A stretch of DNA of 10,699 bases from positions 1 through 10,699 of the forward strand of contig JAICSG010000071.1 in the NCBI GenBank assembly GCA_025937035.1, given 5' to 3'. Position 1 is the first letter of the stretch. Each line of letters opens with the position of its first letter. The notes beneath the pieces are model-generated. The model made no database searches, was not told the DNA's origin, and was given only the letters and a program-made list of their open reading frames with translations. The DNA is from Thermoanaerobaculia bacterium (GTDB taxonomy: Bacteria > Acidobacteriota > Thermoanaerobaculia > Multivoradales > UBA5704). This document shows positions 1-6,936 of this stretch, piece after piece. Made by a program: the position numbers and the translations under genes.

Positions 1-58
1 ACGTGCGCCACGATCAGCTTGCCCGGCTGGTCCCGCAGCCAGCGCGTCCAGGCGGTGC
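1..58 (+). repeat. Left arm of a 58-bp perfect inverted repeat (probable assembly fold-back)
   Basis: Every base from 1 to 58 pairs with 263 down to 206, and the match breaks at base 59 (T opposite C205). The arm ends exactly at the window edge and the right arm lies inside a conserved-looking coding region. A chimeric fold-back read or contig end therefore explains it better than a biological palindrome. Confidence 0.9.
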
Positions 59-621
59 TCGCGGCGCTGGCCGCGCTGGCCCTGGCCCGCCTCGCCTCAT
101 GGCGGGGAAACACCGGCAGGATCCTGGCCCTCGCCCTGGGGGTGCTGGCGGCGGCCGAGAACCTCGCGTCCGCTGGCGTCCTGGCACCGACTCCCAAAAC
201 CCCGCGCACCGCCTGGACGCGCTGGCTGCGGGACCAGCCGGGCAAGCTGATCGTGGCGCACGTCCCGCTGCCGCGGGGGCTGCACGTCTCCGACTACGAG
301 GTGGAGACCTGGCGCATGCTCGCCCAAATCGACCACCGCCGGCCACTGATGAATGGCTACTCGGGCTACTTCCCCTCCGGCTACGGCACGTTCCAGGTGG
401 ACATGGACCAGAATTTCCCCTCCGACCGCCTCCTCTGCATGATGGCGCTCGGCATGGGAGTCAACACTCTGGTCCTGGACCGCCCTTACCTGGAGGAGCG
501 TCGCGCCCTATTCGAGAGCGACTCCCTGCGGGGCTTCTTCCGCCCTGGATACAGCGACCACCAAGTGGTGATCGTACGCCTGAGCCCGCCTCCCGAGGCC
601 TGCGGCGCCCCGCCTTCGTAG
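1..621 (+). CDS. C-terminal fragment of a polytopic membrane protein, function unknown (5' partial)
   Basis: The reading frame is open from the first base and stops at TAG 619-621, so the gene enters from the left. Residues about 20-35 (LAALAALALARLA) and 42-55 (ALALGVLAAAENLA) look like membrane helices. They are followed by a soluble tail with HVPLPRG, a run of polar residues, and HRRPLMNGYSGYFPSGYG. A W/R-RPL-(V/M)-NGYSG-(F/Y) motif after membrane helices is, from memory, typical of large glycosyltransferase-like (GT39/PMT-type) or uncharacterised membrane proteins of high-GC bacteria, so the missing N-terminal part would probably be multi-spanning. No catalytic residue can be assigned from this fragment. 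Bases 1-58 are the exact reverse complement of 206-263, so the first 19 codons are probably not native and trustworthy sequence begins near base 59. The TTG at 19 is not a real start. Confidence 0.6.
   Translation, partial: TCATISLPGWSRSQRVQAVLAALAALALARLASWRGNTGRILALALGVLAAAENLASAGVLAPTPKTPRTAWTRWLRDQPGKLIVAHVPLPRGLHVSDYEVETWRMLAQIDHRRPLMNGYSGYFPSGYGTFQVDMDQNFPSDRLLCMMALGMGVNTLVLDRPYLEERRALFESDSLRGFFRPGYSDHQVVIVRLSPPPEACGAPPS
206..263 (-). repeat. Right arm of the 58-bp perfect inverted repeat
   Basis: This is the native-looking copy: in the gene's frame it encodes the TAWTRWLRDQPGKLIVAHV stretch joining the membrane part to the soluble tail. Its reverse complement forms bases 1-58. The 147 bases between the arms (59-205) would form the loop of a fold-back molecule. 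Confidence 0.9.
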
Positions 622-687
622 CCGCGTAACCGGGGGCGAAAGGCCATGACGTGCTAGCCTTGGGGCCAAGCCGCAAGGATGACGACG

Positions 688-1869
688 ATGAACAACCTCC
701 GCGAGATCATGGCCCTCGCCACGCGCCCCGGGGTCCTCTCGTTCGCCATCGGCCTGCCCGCGGCGGAGCTGTTTCCGCGGGAGGAGCTCGCCGGCGTGGC
801 CGCCCGCGTGCTCCGGACGGAGCCCTCGGCCCTCCAGTACGGGCTTCCCCTTCAGCCGCTCAAGGCGCAGATCGTCGAGATGATGGCCTGGCGGGGGGTC
901 CGCTGCACGGAAGAGCAGATCTTCCTCACCTCCGGCTCCCAGCAGGGGATGGACCTGCTGAGCCGCCTGCTCCTGCCGCAAGGAGGGCAGGTCCTGTTCG
1001 ACGAGGCCGTCTACGACGGCATCCGGCTGGCGACCCGGCTCCAGCAGCCGGAGATCCTGACCGTCGCGTCCGATCCCGCCACGGGGATGGACGTGGACGC
1101 CGTCGAGGCCCTGCTCGCCGGCGGAGCGCGGCCGGCCTTCCTCTACGCGATCCCGGACGGCCACAACCCGCTGGGAGTCAGCCTGAGCCGCGAGAAACGG
1201 CACCGCCTCGCCGCTCTGGCCCGCCGGTACCGGATGCCCATCCTGGAGGACGACGCCTACGGCTTCCTCTACTACGGCGAGGAGCCGGCGCCCCCCCTGC
1301 GCGCCCTCGAAGAGGAGTGGGTCTACTACCTCGGATCGTTCTCGAAGATCCTCGCGCCCGGCCTGCGGGTGGGCTGGGTGGTCGTGCCCCCGCCCGTGGC
1401 CGCCCGCCTCTCGCCGCTGAAGCACGGCGCCGACATCGACACGCCCTCCCTCAGCCATTGGGTCGTCTCGGCCTATCTGGAGTCGGGATCGCTCCCCGCC
1501 CATCTGACGACGCTGCGCGAGGAGTACCGGCGCCGCCGCGACACGATGCTCGCCGCCCTGCGGGAGCACTTCCCGTCCGGGGTCCGCTGGAGCCACCCCG
1601 GGAGCGGCATGTTCGTCTGGGCCGAGCTGCCGCCCGGCCTCGACGCCGTCGACCTCCTGCGGGCCGCGGTCGAGACCGAGAGGGTCGCCTTCAGCCCCGG
1701 CGCGATCTTCTACGGCGGCGCCCCCCAGGGGGCCCGCTACATGCGCCTGAATTTCACCAGCCTCCCGCCCGAGCGGATCGAGGAGGGCCTCCGGCGCCTG
1801 GGGCGCGCCATCCGGGCGCTCCAGGAGAAACCGGGAGCGGAGCTCGCGTCCCCACCCAGACTGTCCTGA
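688..1869 (+). CDS. PLP-dependent aminotransferase, class I/II (fold type I; LysN / aromatic aminotransferase-like)
   Basis: Moves an amino group between an amino acid and a 2-keto acid using pyridoxal phosphate, in the cytoplasm. Counting from the upstream ATG at 679, visible motifs are TSGSQQGMDLL (84-94, phosphate-binding region), NP-x-G at 163-166, EDDAYG (190-195), the Schiff-base lysine K223 in SFSKILAPGLRVGW, and R356 in MRLNFT, which should bind the substrate carboxylate. ELFP near the N terminus and GLRVGW are typical of the subgroup containing 2-aminoadipate, kynurenine and aromatic aminotransferases and the MocR catalytic domain. The GntR-type DNA-binding domain of MocR is absent, so this is a stand-alone enzyme of normal length (393 aa). 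ATG 688 is preferred because AAGGA (675-679) sits 8 nt upstream; ATG 679 would overlap that site. Substrate not determinable. The gene lies 66 bp after the membrane gene and 76 bp before the nuclease gene. Confidence 0.9.
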   Translation: MNNLREIMALATRPGVLSFAIGLPAAELFPREELAGVAARVLRTEPSALQYGLPLQPLKAQIVEMMAWRGVRCTEEQIFLTSGSQQGMDLLSRLLLPQGGQVLFDEAVYDGIRLATRLQQPEILTVASDPATGMDVDAVEALLAGGARPAFLYAIPDGHNPLGVSLSREKRHRLAALARRYRMPILEDDAYGFLYYGEEPAPPLRALEEEWVYYLGSFSKILAPGLRVGWVVVPPPVAARLSPLKHGADIDTPSLSHWVVSAYLESGSLPAHLTTLREEYRRRRDTMLAALREHFPSGVRWSHPGSGMFVWAELPPGLDAVDLLRAAVETERVAFSPGAIFYGGAPQGARYMRLNFTSLPPERIEEGLRRLGRAIRALQEKPGAELASPPRLS

Positions 1870-1945
1870 AGCCGGACAGGAGCTGGCGTCATGCCCCCCG
1901 TTACGTCCTCCGAGATCCTGTGATAGGGTCCCGGCAGGAAAAATC

Positions 1946-2938
1946 GTGGGCCAGCACGACCTCAGCTACCGGCTCTTCTTTGCTCACCGGCGGATGATCC
2001 AGGATCTCCTGCGGGAGATCGTGGGCGAGCGTTGGGTGGAGCGGATCGACCTCGCGTCGGGCGAGAAGGTCGAGGCCTCGTTCGTCTCCCACAAACACGA
2101 GAACCGTGAGAGCGACGTCATCTGGAAGTTCCGGCGCCTGGACGACGGGGAGCCCGTCTACGTCTACATCCTCCTGGAGTTTCAGTCGCGGCCGGACCCT
2201 GCCATGCCGGTCCGCTTCATGGGCTACGAGAGCCTCTTCTACCAGAGCCTGATGGCCAGCCAGCCGGCGGCCGCGTCGAAGAAGCTGCCGCCCGTCATCC
2301 CCGTCCTCGTCTACAATGGGTGGGAGCCGTGGAACGTAGCGACGGACCTCGGTTCCTTGATCGGAGATCTGGACCCCTCGGCGGAGATCTACCGGCCTCA
2401 GTTGCGCTACCGGCTGGTGGACGAGGCGGCTTACCCCCGGGAGGAGCTGGCGGCGATGAGCAGCCCGGTCGCCGACCTGTTCCGCATCGAGAAGAGCCGC
2501 GACTGGTTGGAGGTACGCGAGAGCGTTCATCGGTTACGTCGGAGCATTCCGCCAGGCGAGGCCGCTCTGCGGAAGGCTTTCGAAACCTGGCTGCAGAAGG
2601 TGGTCCTGCCGCGCTTCGGTTTGACCCCGGAAGAGGTCTCCGCGGCGCTCACTCTGGAGGAGCTCGAAACCATGCTGGCTGAAAGCATTGACCGTTGGAA
2701 CCGCGAGATCCTGGAAGAGGGCCTCCAGAGAGGCCGACAGGAAGGCCGACAGGAAGGCCGACAGGAGGGCCGACAGGAAGGAGAAGCTCAGTTGATTCTC
2801 CGCCAGCTCCGGCTGAAGTTCGGTCCCCTCTCTCCGGAGGTCGAGGACCAGGTGCGCTCCGCGGATGCCGACCGCCTCCTGGAATGGGGAGAGCGCGTCT
2901 TGACCGCCGAGAGCCTCCAGGACGTCTTCCGGGGCTGA
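1946..2938 (+). CDS. Rpn family recombination-promoting nuclease / putative transposase (PD-(D/E)XK)
   Basis: 330 aa. The N-terminal part matches the Rpn / Transposase_31 family: after helical QDLLREIVGERW come D57 in ESDVIWKF and E78-x-Q80 in YILLEFQSRPD, the D...ExQ version of the PD-(D/E)XK metal-dependent nuclease core. It continues with RFMGYESLFYQ and PPVIPVLVYNG (about 115-125). The C-terminal half is helical and charged, with four RQEG units at about 264-279, then LRLKFGPLSPEVEDQV and LLEWGERVLTAESLQDVF, a tail common in these proteins. Known family members (E. coli RpnA-E) raise RecA-independent recombination and cut DNA; some act in phage defence. The start is GTG 1946 with AGGA (1936-1939) 6 nt upstream; no ATG is better placed. 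It stands alone without terminal inverted repeats, so it is not part of a visible transposon. Confidence 0.88.
   Translation: MGQHDLSYRLFFAHRRMIQDLLREIVGERWVERIDLASGEKVEASFVSHKHENRESDVIWKFRRLDDGEPVYVYILLEFQSRPDPAMPVRFMGYESLFYQSLMASQPAAASKKLPPVIPVLVYNGWEPWNVATDLGSLIGDLDPSAEIYRPQLRYRLVDEAAYPREELAAMSSPVADLFRIEKSRDWLEVRESVHRLRRSIPPGEAALRKAFETWLQKVVLPRFGLTPEEVSAALTLEELETMLAESIDRWNREILEEGLQRGRQEGRQEGRQEGRQEGEAQLILRQLRLKFGPLSPEVEDQVRSADADRLLEWGERVLTAESLQDVFRG
2731..2778 (+). repeat. Four tandem 12-bp units inside the Rpn nuclease gene
   Basis: The unit AGGCCGACAGGA occurs four times head to tail at 2731, 2743, 2755 and 2767. The last copy begins GGG instead of AGG. Each unit is four codons, encoding overlapping RQEG. 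Gain or loss of units keeps the frame and only changes linker length. Confidence 0.93.
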
Positions 2939-2950
2939 AAAACAGCCCTG
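2930..2950 (+). terminator. Possible hairpin terminator at the end of the nuclease gene
   Basis: GGGCTG (2932-2937) pairs with CAGCCC (2943-2948) around an AAAAA loop. A G-U pair and a C-G pair extend the stem to 8 bp. The stop codon (2936-2938) lies in the stem. No T-run follows, only a pyrimidine-rich stretch, so an intrinsic terminator is possible but incomplete. Confidence 0.35.
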
Positions 2951-3031
2951 CCCTCCTCTCTCGCTGCGTTGACTCTCCCATTACGCTGAGCGGCCGTTGC
3001 GGCTTGGCCCACACCGGTACGAAGGCCTCCA

Positions 3032-3060
3032 TTGACTTCCCCAACGGCCCTTCCTATGCT
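3032..3060 (+). promoter_or_regulatory. Sigma70-type promoter for the oxidase-decarboxylase pair
   Basis: TTGACT (3032-3037, 5 of 6 to the -35 consensus), a spacer of exactly 17 nt, then TATGCT (3055-3060, 4 of 6 to the -10 consensus). It lies in the 201-bp gap before the oxidase gene. Transcription would begin near 3067, giving a leader of about 70 nt. Confidence 0.5.
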
Positions 3061-3102
3061 CGCGGCCGGCTCCATCTTTCTAAGAAAAACCGTTCCAAAA
3101 GG

Positions 3103-3125
3103 CCCGCGCCGGTAGCGCGCGCGGG
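3103..3125 (+). promoter_or_regulatory. GC hairpin in the leader next to the oxidase ribosome binding site
   Basis: CCCGCGC (3103-3109) pairs perfectly with GCGCGGG (3119-3125) around a 9-nt loop. The stem ends 3 nt before the strong Shine-Dalgarno sequence AAGGAGG (3129-3135). It could affect ribosome access, but it may be an ordinary GC-rich fold. No riboswitch class is recognised. Confidence 0.3.
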
Positions 3126-3139
3126 AGCAAGGAGGCCTC

Positions 3140-4858
3140 ATGGATCTGGACGTTGCGGTGGTGGGAGGCGGCGTTTCGGGCACCTATTGCGCCTGGCGGC
3201 TACAGCAGCATTCCAAGGGCTCACGGATCGCACTTTTCGAATACAGCGACCGCATCGGCGGCCGCCTGTACACCGTCACCCTGCCCGGCCTGCCGCACGT
3301 CAAGGCCGAGGTCGGCGGCATGCGCTACATCCCCAGCCAGCACATCATGGTCGCCAACCTCGTCGATCACCTGAAGCTGAAGACCAAGGAGTTCCCCATG
3401 GGGGCGCCGCCGCCGGTGGGCGCCAACTGCAACCTCTTCTACCTGCGCGGCCGGCACCTGCGCCTCCACGAGCTCGCCGACCCCGCCAAGGTCCCCTACA
3501 ACCTGGCCTGGAACGAGCGCGGCCTCGGCCCCACCAACCTCCAGGTCCAGGTGATGAACACCATCTATCCCGGCATGGCCAACCTCAGCCTGTGCGACAC
3601 CATGAAGGTCCAGGCCTTCGGCAAGCCGCTCTGGAAGTGGGGCTTCTGGGACCTGATGTTCAAGTCCCTGAGCAACGAGGGCTACCAGTTCATGAAGGAC
3701 GCCGGCGGCTATGACGCGAACGTGGCCAACGCCAACGCCGTCACCCAGCTCCCGGCCACCGAGTACAGCGACGAGACGGAGTTCCTCACCCTCGCCGACG
3801 GCTACGATCAACTGCCCATCCAACTGGCCGACCGCTTCAACCGGGACATGCCCGGCGGCCTGCCCGAGGGGGAGCGGGTGCTGATGAACCACCGCCTCGC
3901 CGAGATCGAGCTCGGCACGGGAGAGTACCCCTACACGCTCCATTTCGAGCCCACGGTCACCGTGGCCAACAAGACGCGGAAGGCCGAGGCCGCCGCGCGG
4001 GTCGTCGTGCGCGCCAAGAAGGTCATCCTGGCGATGCCCCGCCGCTCCCTGGAGCTGATCAAGAGCTCCTTCTTCGACGATCCCTGGCTGAAGGCCAACA
4101 TCCCCTCGGTGCTGATCCAGAGCGCCTTCAAGCTCTTCCTCGCCTACGAGAGCCCCTGGTGGCGCGCCCTCGGGCTGGTCGCCGGCCGCTCGGTGACCGA
4201 CCTGCCGATCCGCCAGACCTACTACTTCGGCACCGAGTGCGAGCAGGAGGGCGGGCTGCCGTTCATGAACTCCCTCCTCATGGCCTCCTACAACGACATC
4301 AGCACGGTGCCGTTCTGGAAGGGCCTGGAGCTCGGCAAGCCCTATGAGGGGTACAAGCCCACCTGTCTGGAGCCGGGGGTGGACCGGATCGTGCCGCAAA
4401 CGGAGTTCCCCGCCACCGAGCTGATGATCGAGGTGGCCAACAAGCAGGTGGCATCGGTCCACGCCCTGCCGGAGCTTCCCATGCCCTACTCCGCCGTCTA
4501 CCACACCTGGAACGAGGACCCCTACGGCGGCGGCTGGCACGAATGGAAGGCCGACTACCGCCTCGACGAGGTCATGTGCCGCATGCGCAAGCCGGTCGAC
4601 GACGTGGATATCTACGTCGTCGGCGAGGCCTACTCCTATGGCCAGGGCTGGGTCGAGGGGGCCCTCGACACCGCCGAGTCGATGCTGGAGGACTTCTTCG
4701 ATCTGAAGCGTCCCCACTGGCTGCCCAGCAACTACGCGCTGCTGCCCAACCCGTGCCCCGGCTGCGGCGACCTGGAGGGGTGCATCGAATGCAAGGACTG
4801 CGGCAAGACCCTCACGAGCATCACGCCGAGCTGCCTCAAGAAGGCACAGGTGAGCTGA
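3140..4858 (+). CDS. FAD-dependent amine oxidase family protein, probable L-amino-acid oxidase with a cysteine-rich tail
   Basis: 572 aa; oxidises an amine to an imine with FAD, giving H2O2 and, after hydrolysis, ammonia. Motifs: dinucleotide-binding VVGGGVSG (7-14), ribose-binding E34, GGRL (40-43), then EVGGMRYIPSQH (57-68). In snake-venom LAAO and tryptophan monooxygenase the arginine of this G-x-MR motif binds the substrate carboxylate, so R62 points to an L-amino acid rather than a simple amine. The C-terminal FAD motif is GEAYS (495-499) and GWVEGA (503-508). No signal peptide is seen, so it is cytoplasmic. A tail after about 530 has six cysteines (C539, C542, C548, C551, C554, C565), as in a zinc or Fe-S site; this is unusual for the family. 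Start ATG 3140 has AAGGAGG 4 nt upstream. It ends 2 nt before the decarboxylase ATG, so the two are surely co-transcribed. Substrate unknown. Confidence 0.88.
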   Translation: MDLDVAVVGGGVSGTYCAWRLQQHSKGSRIALFEYSDRIGGRLYTVTLPGLPHVKAEVGGMRYIPSQHIMVANLVDHLKLKTKEFPMGAPPPVGANCNLFYLRGRHLRLHELADPAKVPYNLAWNERGLGPTNLQVQVMNTIYPGMANLSLCDTMKVQAFGKPLWKWGFWDLMFKSLSNEGYQFMKDAGGYDANVANANAVTQLPATEYSDETEFLTLADGYDQLPIQLADRFNRDMPGGLPEGERVLMNHRLAEIELGTGEYPYTLHFEPTVTVANKTRKAEAAARVVVRAKKVILAMPRRSLELIKSSFFDDPWLKANIPSVLIQSAFKLFLAYESPWWRALGLVAGRSVTDLPIRQTYYFGTECEQEGGLPFMNSLLMASYNDISTVPFWKGLELGKPYEGYKPTCLEPGVDRIVPQTEFPATELMIEVANKQVASVHALPELPMPYSAVYHTWNEDPYGGGWHEWKADYRLDEVMCRMRKPVDDVDIYVVGEAYSYGQGWVEGALDTAESMLEDFFDLKRPHWLPSNYALLPNPCPGCGDLEGCIECKDCGKTLTSITPSCLKKAQVS

Positions 4859-4860
4859 CC

Positions 4861-6585
4861 ATGACCGTCGCCGAATATCTGATCGCCCGCCTCCAGCAGG
4901 CGGGTCTCCAGCACCTCTTCGCCGTCCCCGGCGACTACGCCGGCAACTTCCTGACCGCCCTCGACGCCACGCCGGGCATCGAGCGGATCGCCAACGTCAA
5001 CGAGCTGGGCTGCGGCTACGCGGCGGACGGCTACGCGCGCTTCAAGGGGATCGGCGCCGCCTGCGTGCAATATGGCGTGGGCGGCTTCAGCGTCCTCAAC
5101 GCCACCGCGGGATCGTACGTCGAGCGGGTGCCGGTGGTGGTGATCTCCGCCAGCCCGAGCACCGGCGACCGCTACCTCGAACGGACGCAGGGGATTCTCT
5201 TCCACCACAGCACGGGGGACCTCCTCGCCGATCAAAAGGTTTTCAGCCACGTCACCGTGGCCTCCGTGGTGATCGAGGATCCGGAGACCGCGCCGGCCCG
5301 CATCGACGCCGCCATCGTCGCCATGCTCACCCACCGGCGGCCGATCTACGTCGAGGTCCTCCAGAACGTCTGGAACCTCTCCTGCGCCTCCCCGCAGGGG
5401 ACGCTCGCTCCCATCCCCCTGACGAGCGATCCGCAGTCGCTCACCGCCGCCGTCGAGGCCGCGTGGGCCCGCATCCAGGCGGCCCGCCTGCCCGTCCTCT
5501 GGGCCGGCGTCGAGATCCAGCGCTTCGGTCTGCAATCCACCCTGCAGCAGATCGTCGACGCCAGCGGTCTCCCCTTCACCACCACCAGCCTCGGCAAGAC
5601 CGTGCTCGACGAGTCGCAGCCGCGCTTCGTGGGCACCTACGCTGGGCCCGCCTCCCCGGCGATCACCCGGGCGGTGATGAAGGCCACCGACTGCCCCATC
5701 GCCCTCGGCACCATCATCACCGACGATTATCTCGACATCATGAAGTCGAGCTTCGGCCAGATGATCGAGGTCAACGACTCCGAGGCCCGCGTCGGCTACA
5801 GCTACTACCATCAGGTGGCGATGGGGGATTTCCTGGCGGCCCTGCTGGCGAAATTCCAGTCGGCGGGAGCGCCGCGCGCCTACGAGCTGCCGCGGGCCGA
5901 AGAGGAGGCTCCGGCCGCGCCGCAGCCGGGCGATTCCCTGACCTACAACGTTTTCTACCGCCAGCTCTCCGGCTTTCTGAAGGACCAGGGATTGCTGGGC
6001 AAGGTGACCCTGGTGCTGGGCGAGAGCACCTCGCTCTACGTCTTTGGAAACCTTTTCGGCCTGCCGCCCGGCAGCTTCGTCGGCCAGGCCGCCTGGGGCT
6101 CCCTGGGGCACGAGACGGGGTGCGCGCTCGGCATCGCCCTCGCCACCGGGACGCGCCCCTACGTGGTGGCGGGCGACGGCGGCTTCCGGATGATCTGCCA
6201 GGAGCTGTCGAGCCTGGCCGAGCAGAAATGCAACGCGGTGGTCTTCGTGATGAGCAACGACGTCTACGCGATCGAGCAGGCCTTCGTCAACATCGACGCC
6301 TTCCAGCCCGACGGGCAGTTCGCCCCCTTCGACGTGCTCCCCGCCTGGGACTACCCCGCCCTGGCCAAGGCCTTCGGCGCCCGGGGATACCGGGTAAAGA
6401 CCGTCGGCGAGCTGTCGGACGTGCTGAACGAGCTTCAGGGAGTGACGGACGCGCCGGCGCTGGTCGAGGTGGTGATCCCCGAGAAGGACCTCGCCCCTCA
6501 GCTCGCCCGGCTGGCCGGAGCGCCGCCCCAGACGAGCAAGTACCACAAGACCCGGCCCATTCCGGGCTCCAAGCAGGAACGCTGA
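4861..6585 (+). CDS. ThDP-dependent 2-keto-acid decarboxylase (pyruvate / indolepyruvate decarboxylase-like)
   Basis: 574 aa, normal for PDC/IPDC. Non-oxidatively decarboxylates a 2-keto acid to an aldehyde using thiamine diphosphate and Mg2+. Seen in order: VPGDY with D25, NVNELGCGYAADGYAR with the cofactor-activating E48, GVGGFSVLNATAGSYVERVPVV (72-93), the HH pair H115-H116 in LFHHSTGD (the PDC/IPDC histidines, absent from acetolactate synthases), the central domain (about 195-330), GDGG (438-441) and N466, which bind Mg2+-ThDP, and E472 in YAIE, matching the catalytic Glu of PDC. Aligned by eye, F475 falls where Zymomonas PDC has Ile476, so the pocket probably differs from a strict pyruvate enzyme. 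Start ATG 4861 has AGGTGAG (4848-4854) 6 nt upstream, inside the end of the oxidase gene, suggesting translational coupling. The likely substrate is the keto acid made by the oxidase. Indole-, phenyl- or branched-chain pyruvates are all possible. Confidence 0.92.
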   Translation: MTVAEYLIARLQQAGLQHLFAVPGDYAGNFLTALDATPGIERIANVNELGCGYAADGYARFKGIGAACVQYGVGGFSVLNATAGSYVERVPVVVISASPSTGDRYLERTQGILFHHSTGDLLADQKVFSHVTVASVVIEDPETAPARIDAAIVAMLTHRRPIYVEVLQNVWNLSCASPQGTLAPIPLTSDPQSLTAAVEAAWARIQAARLPVLWAGVEIQRFGLQSTLQQIVDASGLPFTTTSLGKTVLDESQPRFVGTYAGPASPAITRAVMKATDCPIALGTIITDDYLDIMKSSFGQMIEVNDSEARVGYSYYHQVAMGDFLAALLAKFQSAGAPRAYELPRAEEEAPAAPQPGDSLTYNVFYRQLSGFLKDQGLLGKVTLVLGESTSLYVFGNLFGLPPGSFVGQAAWGSLGHETGCALGIALATGTRPYVVAGDGGFRMICQELSSLAEQKCNAVVFVMSNDVYAIEQAFVNIDAFQPDGQFAPFDVLPAWDYPALAKAFGARGYRVKTVGELSDVLNELQGVTDAPALVEVVIPEKDLAPQLARLAGAPPQTSKYHKTRPIPGSKQER

Positions 6586-6594
6586 GCAGATGGT

Positions 6595-6873
6595 CTAGCG
6601 GGCGTCCCCGATCCTGGGCTCCGGGGCCGGGGGCGCCGCCGGCGAGGGCGATCCCACCAGATGGTCGAGCAGCCCCTTGCCGGTGACCGAGCGCGAGTAC
6701 GAGTCCGCGGCCACCGCGAACCAGCCCACCGGCCCGAACGCCACCCGGGCCACCAGCCCGAGCGCCGCGTGGGCCAGACCGCCCTTGACGTCGCCGTCCA
6801 TCATCAGGCTGGTGCCCGGCAGGAACCTCTCGCCCACCAGCTTCACACCGTTCTCCACCACTTGGTTCGCCAT
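6595..6873 (-). CDS. Small DUF6072-like protein, function unknown
   Basis: 92 aa on the minus strand, with CGGAAAGGAG 7 nt upstream of ATG 6873. The sequence reads VKLVGERFLPGTSLMMDGDV, then the small-residue hydrophobic segment HAALGLVARVAFGPVGWFAVA (about 35-55), then ADSYSRSVTGKGLLDHL and a Pro/Ala-rich tail. This order (GE-x-FxPG-S-x-x-DGDV, GPVGW, ADSYSxSVTGK) resembles, from memory, the uncharacterised bacterial family DUF6072; the name is tentative. The hydrophobic stretch could be one membrane-associated helix; no signal peptide is clear. It converges on the decarboxylase gene with only 9 bp between stop codons and is divergent from the glycosyltransferase. The strong ribosome binding site, the TATAAT upstream and the coherent protein make it a real gene rather than a shadow. 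Confidence 0.75.
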   Translation of the reverse strand: MANQVVENGVKLVGERFLPGTSLMMDGDVKGGLAHAALGLVARVAFGPVGWFAVAADSYSRSVTGKGLLDHLVGSPSPAAPPAPEPRIGDAR

Positions 6874-6920
6874 GTTCCCGCTCCTTTCCGAGAGCCTCTG
6901 GGAAGCAAGTCACATCGCCT

Positions 6921-6936
6921 GCTGTAATTATACAGC
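6921..6936. promoter_or_regulatory. Palindromic operator-like site GCTGTA-ATTA-TACAGC
   Basis: Two perfect 6-bp arms (6921-6926 and 6931-6936) flank an ATTA core in the divergent gap between the small minus-strand gene and the glycosyltransferase. It overlaps the minus-strand -10 element, so a dimeric regulator bound here could block that promoter. It is the only clearly AT-rich spot nearby. The regulator is unknown. Confidence 0.45.

Noticed and set aside
508..1596. A 362-codon minus-strand frame opposite the aminotransferase
   Set aside because: Antisense shadow of a gene with intact PLP motifs; composition is Arg/Gly/Gln-rich without family features.
1900..1945. Possible promoter (TTACGT ... 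TGATAG) before the nuclease gene
   Set aside because: The spacing between the two boxes is too short and neither is close to consensus.
1946..2938. Insertion sequence around the Rpn 'putative transposase' gene
   Set aside because: No terminal inverted repeats or target-site duplication are visible at its edges, and Rpn proteins usually stand alone.
3221..4717. A 498-codon open frame on the minus strand opposite the oxidase gene
   Set aside because: Its translation is low-complexity G/L/V/H/D-rich with no motif. It is the antisense shadow expected from strong GC bias at third codon positions.
4732..6546. A 604-codon open frame on the minus strand opposite the decarboxylase gene
   Set aside because: Same cause; the plus-strand protein carries all ThDP-family motifs and the antisense product resembles nothing.
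6551..6566. CCCGG / CCGGG hairpin near the decarboxylase stop as a terminator
   Set aside because: Only a 5-bp stem, inside the coding region and with no T-run.
688..6585. The aminotransferase as a partner of the oxidase-decarboxylase pair
   Set aside because: It could in principle feed keto acids to the decarboxylase, but it is 1.3 kb away, separated by the nuclease gene and by a new promoter.
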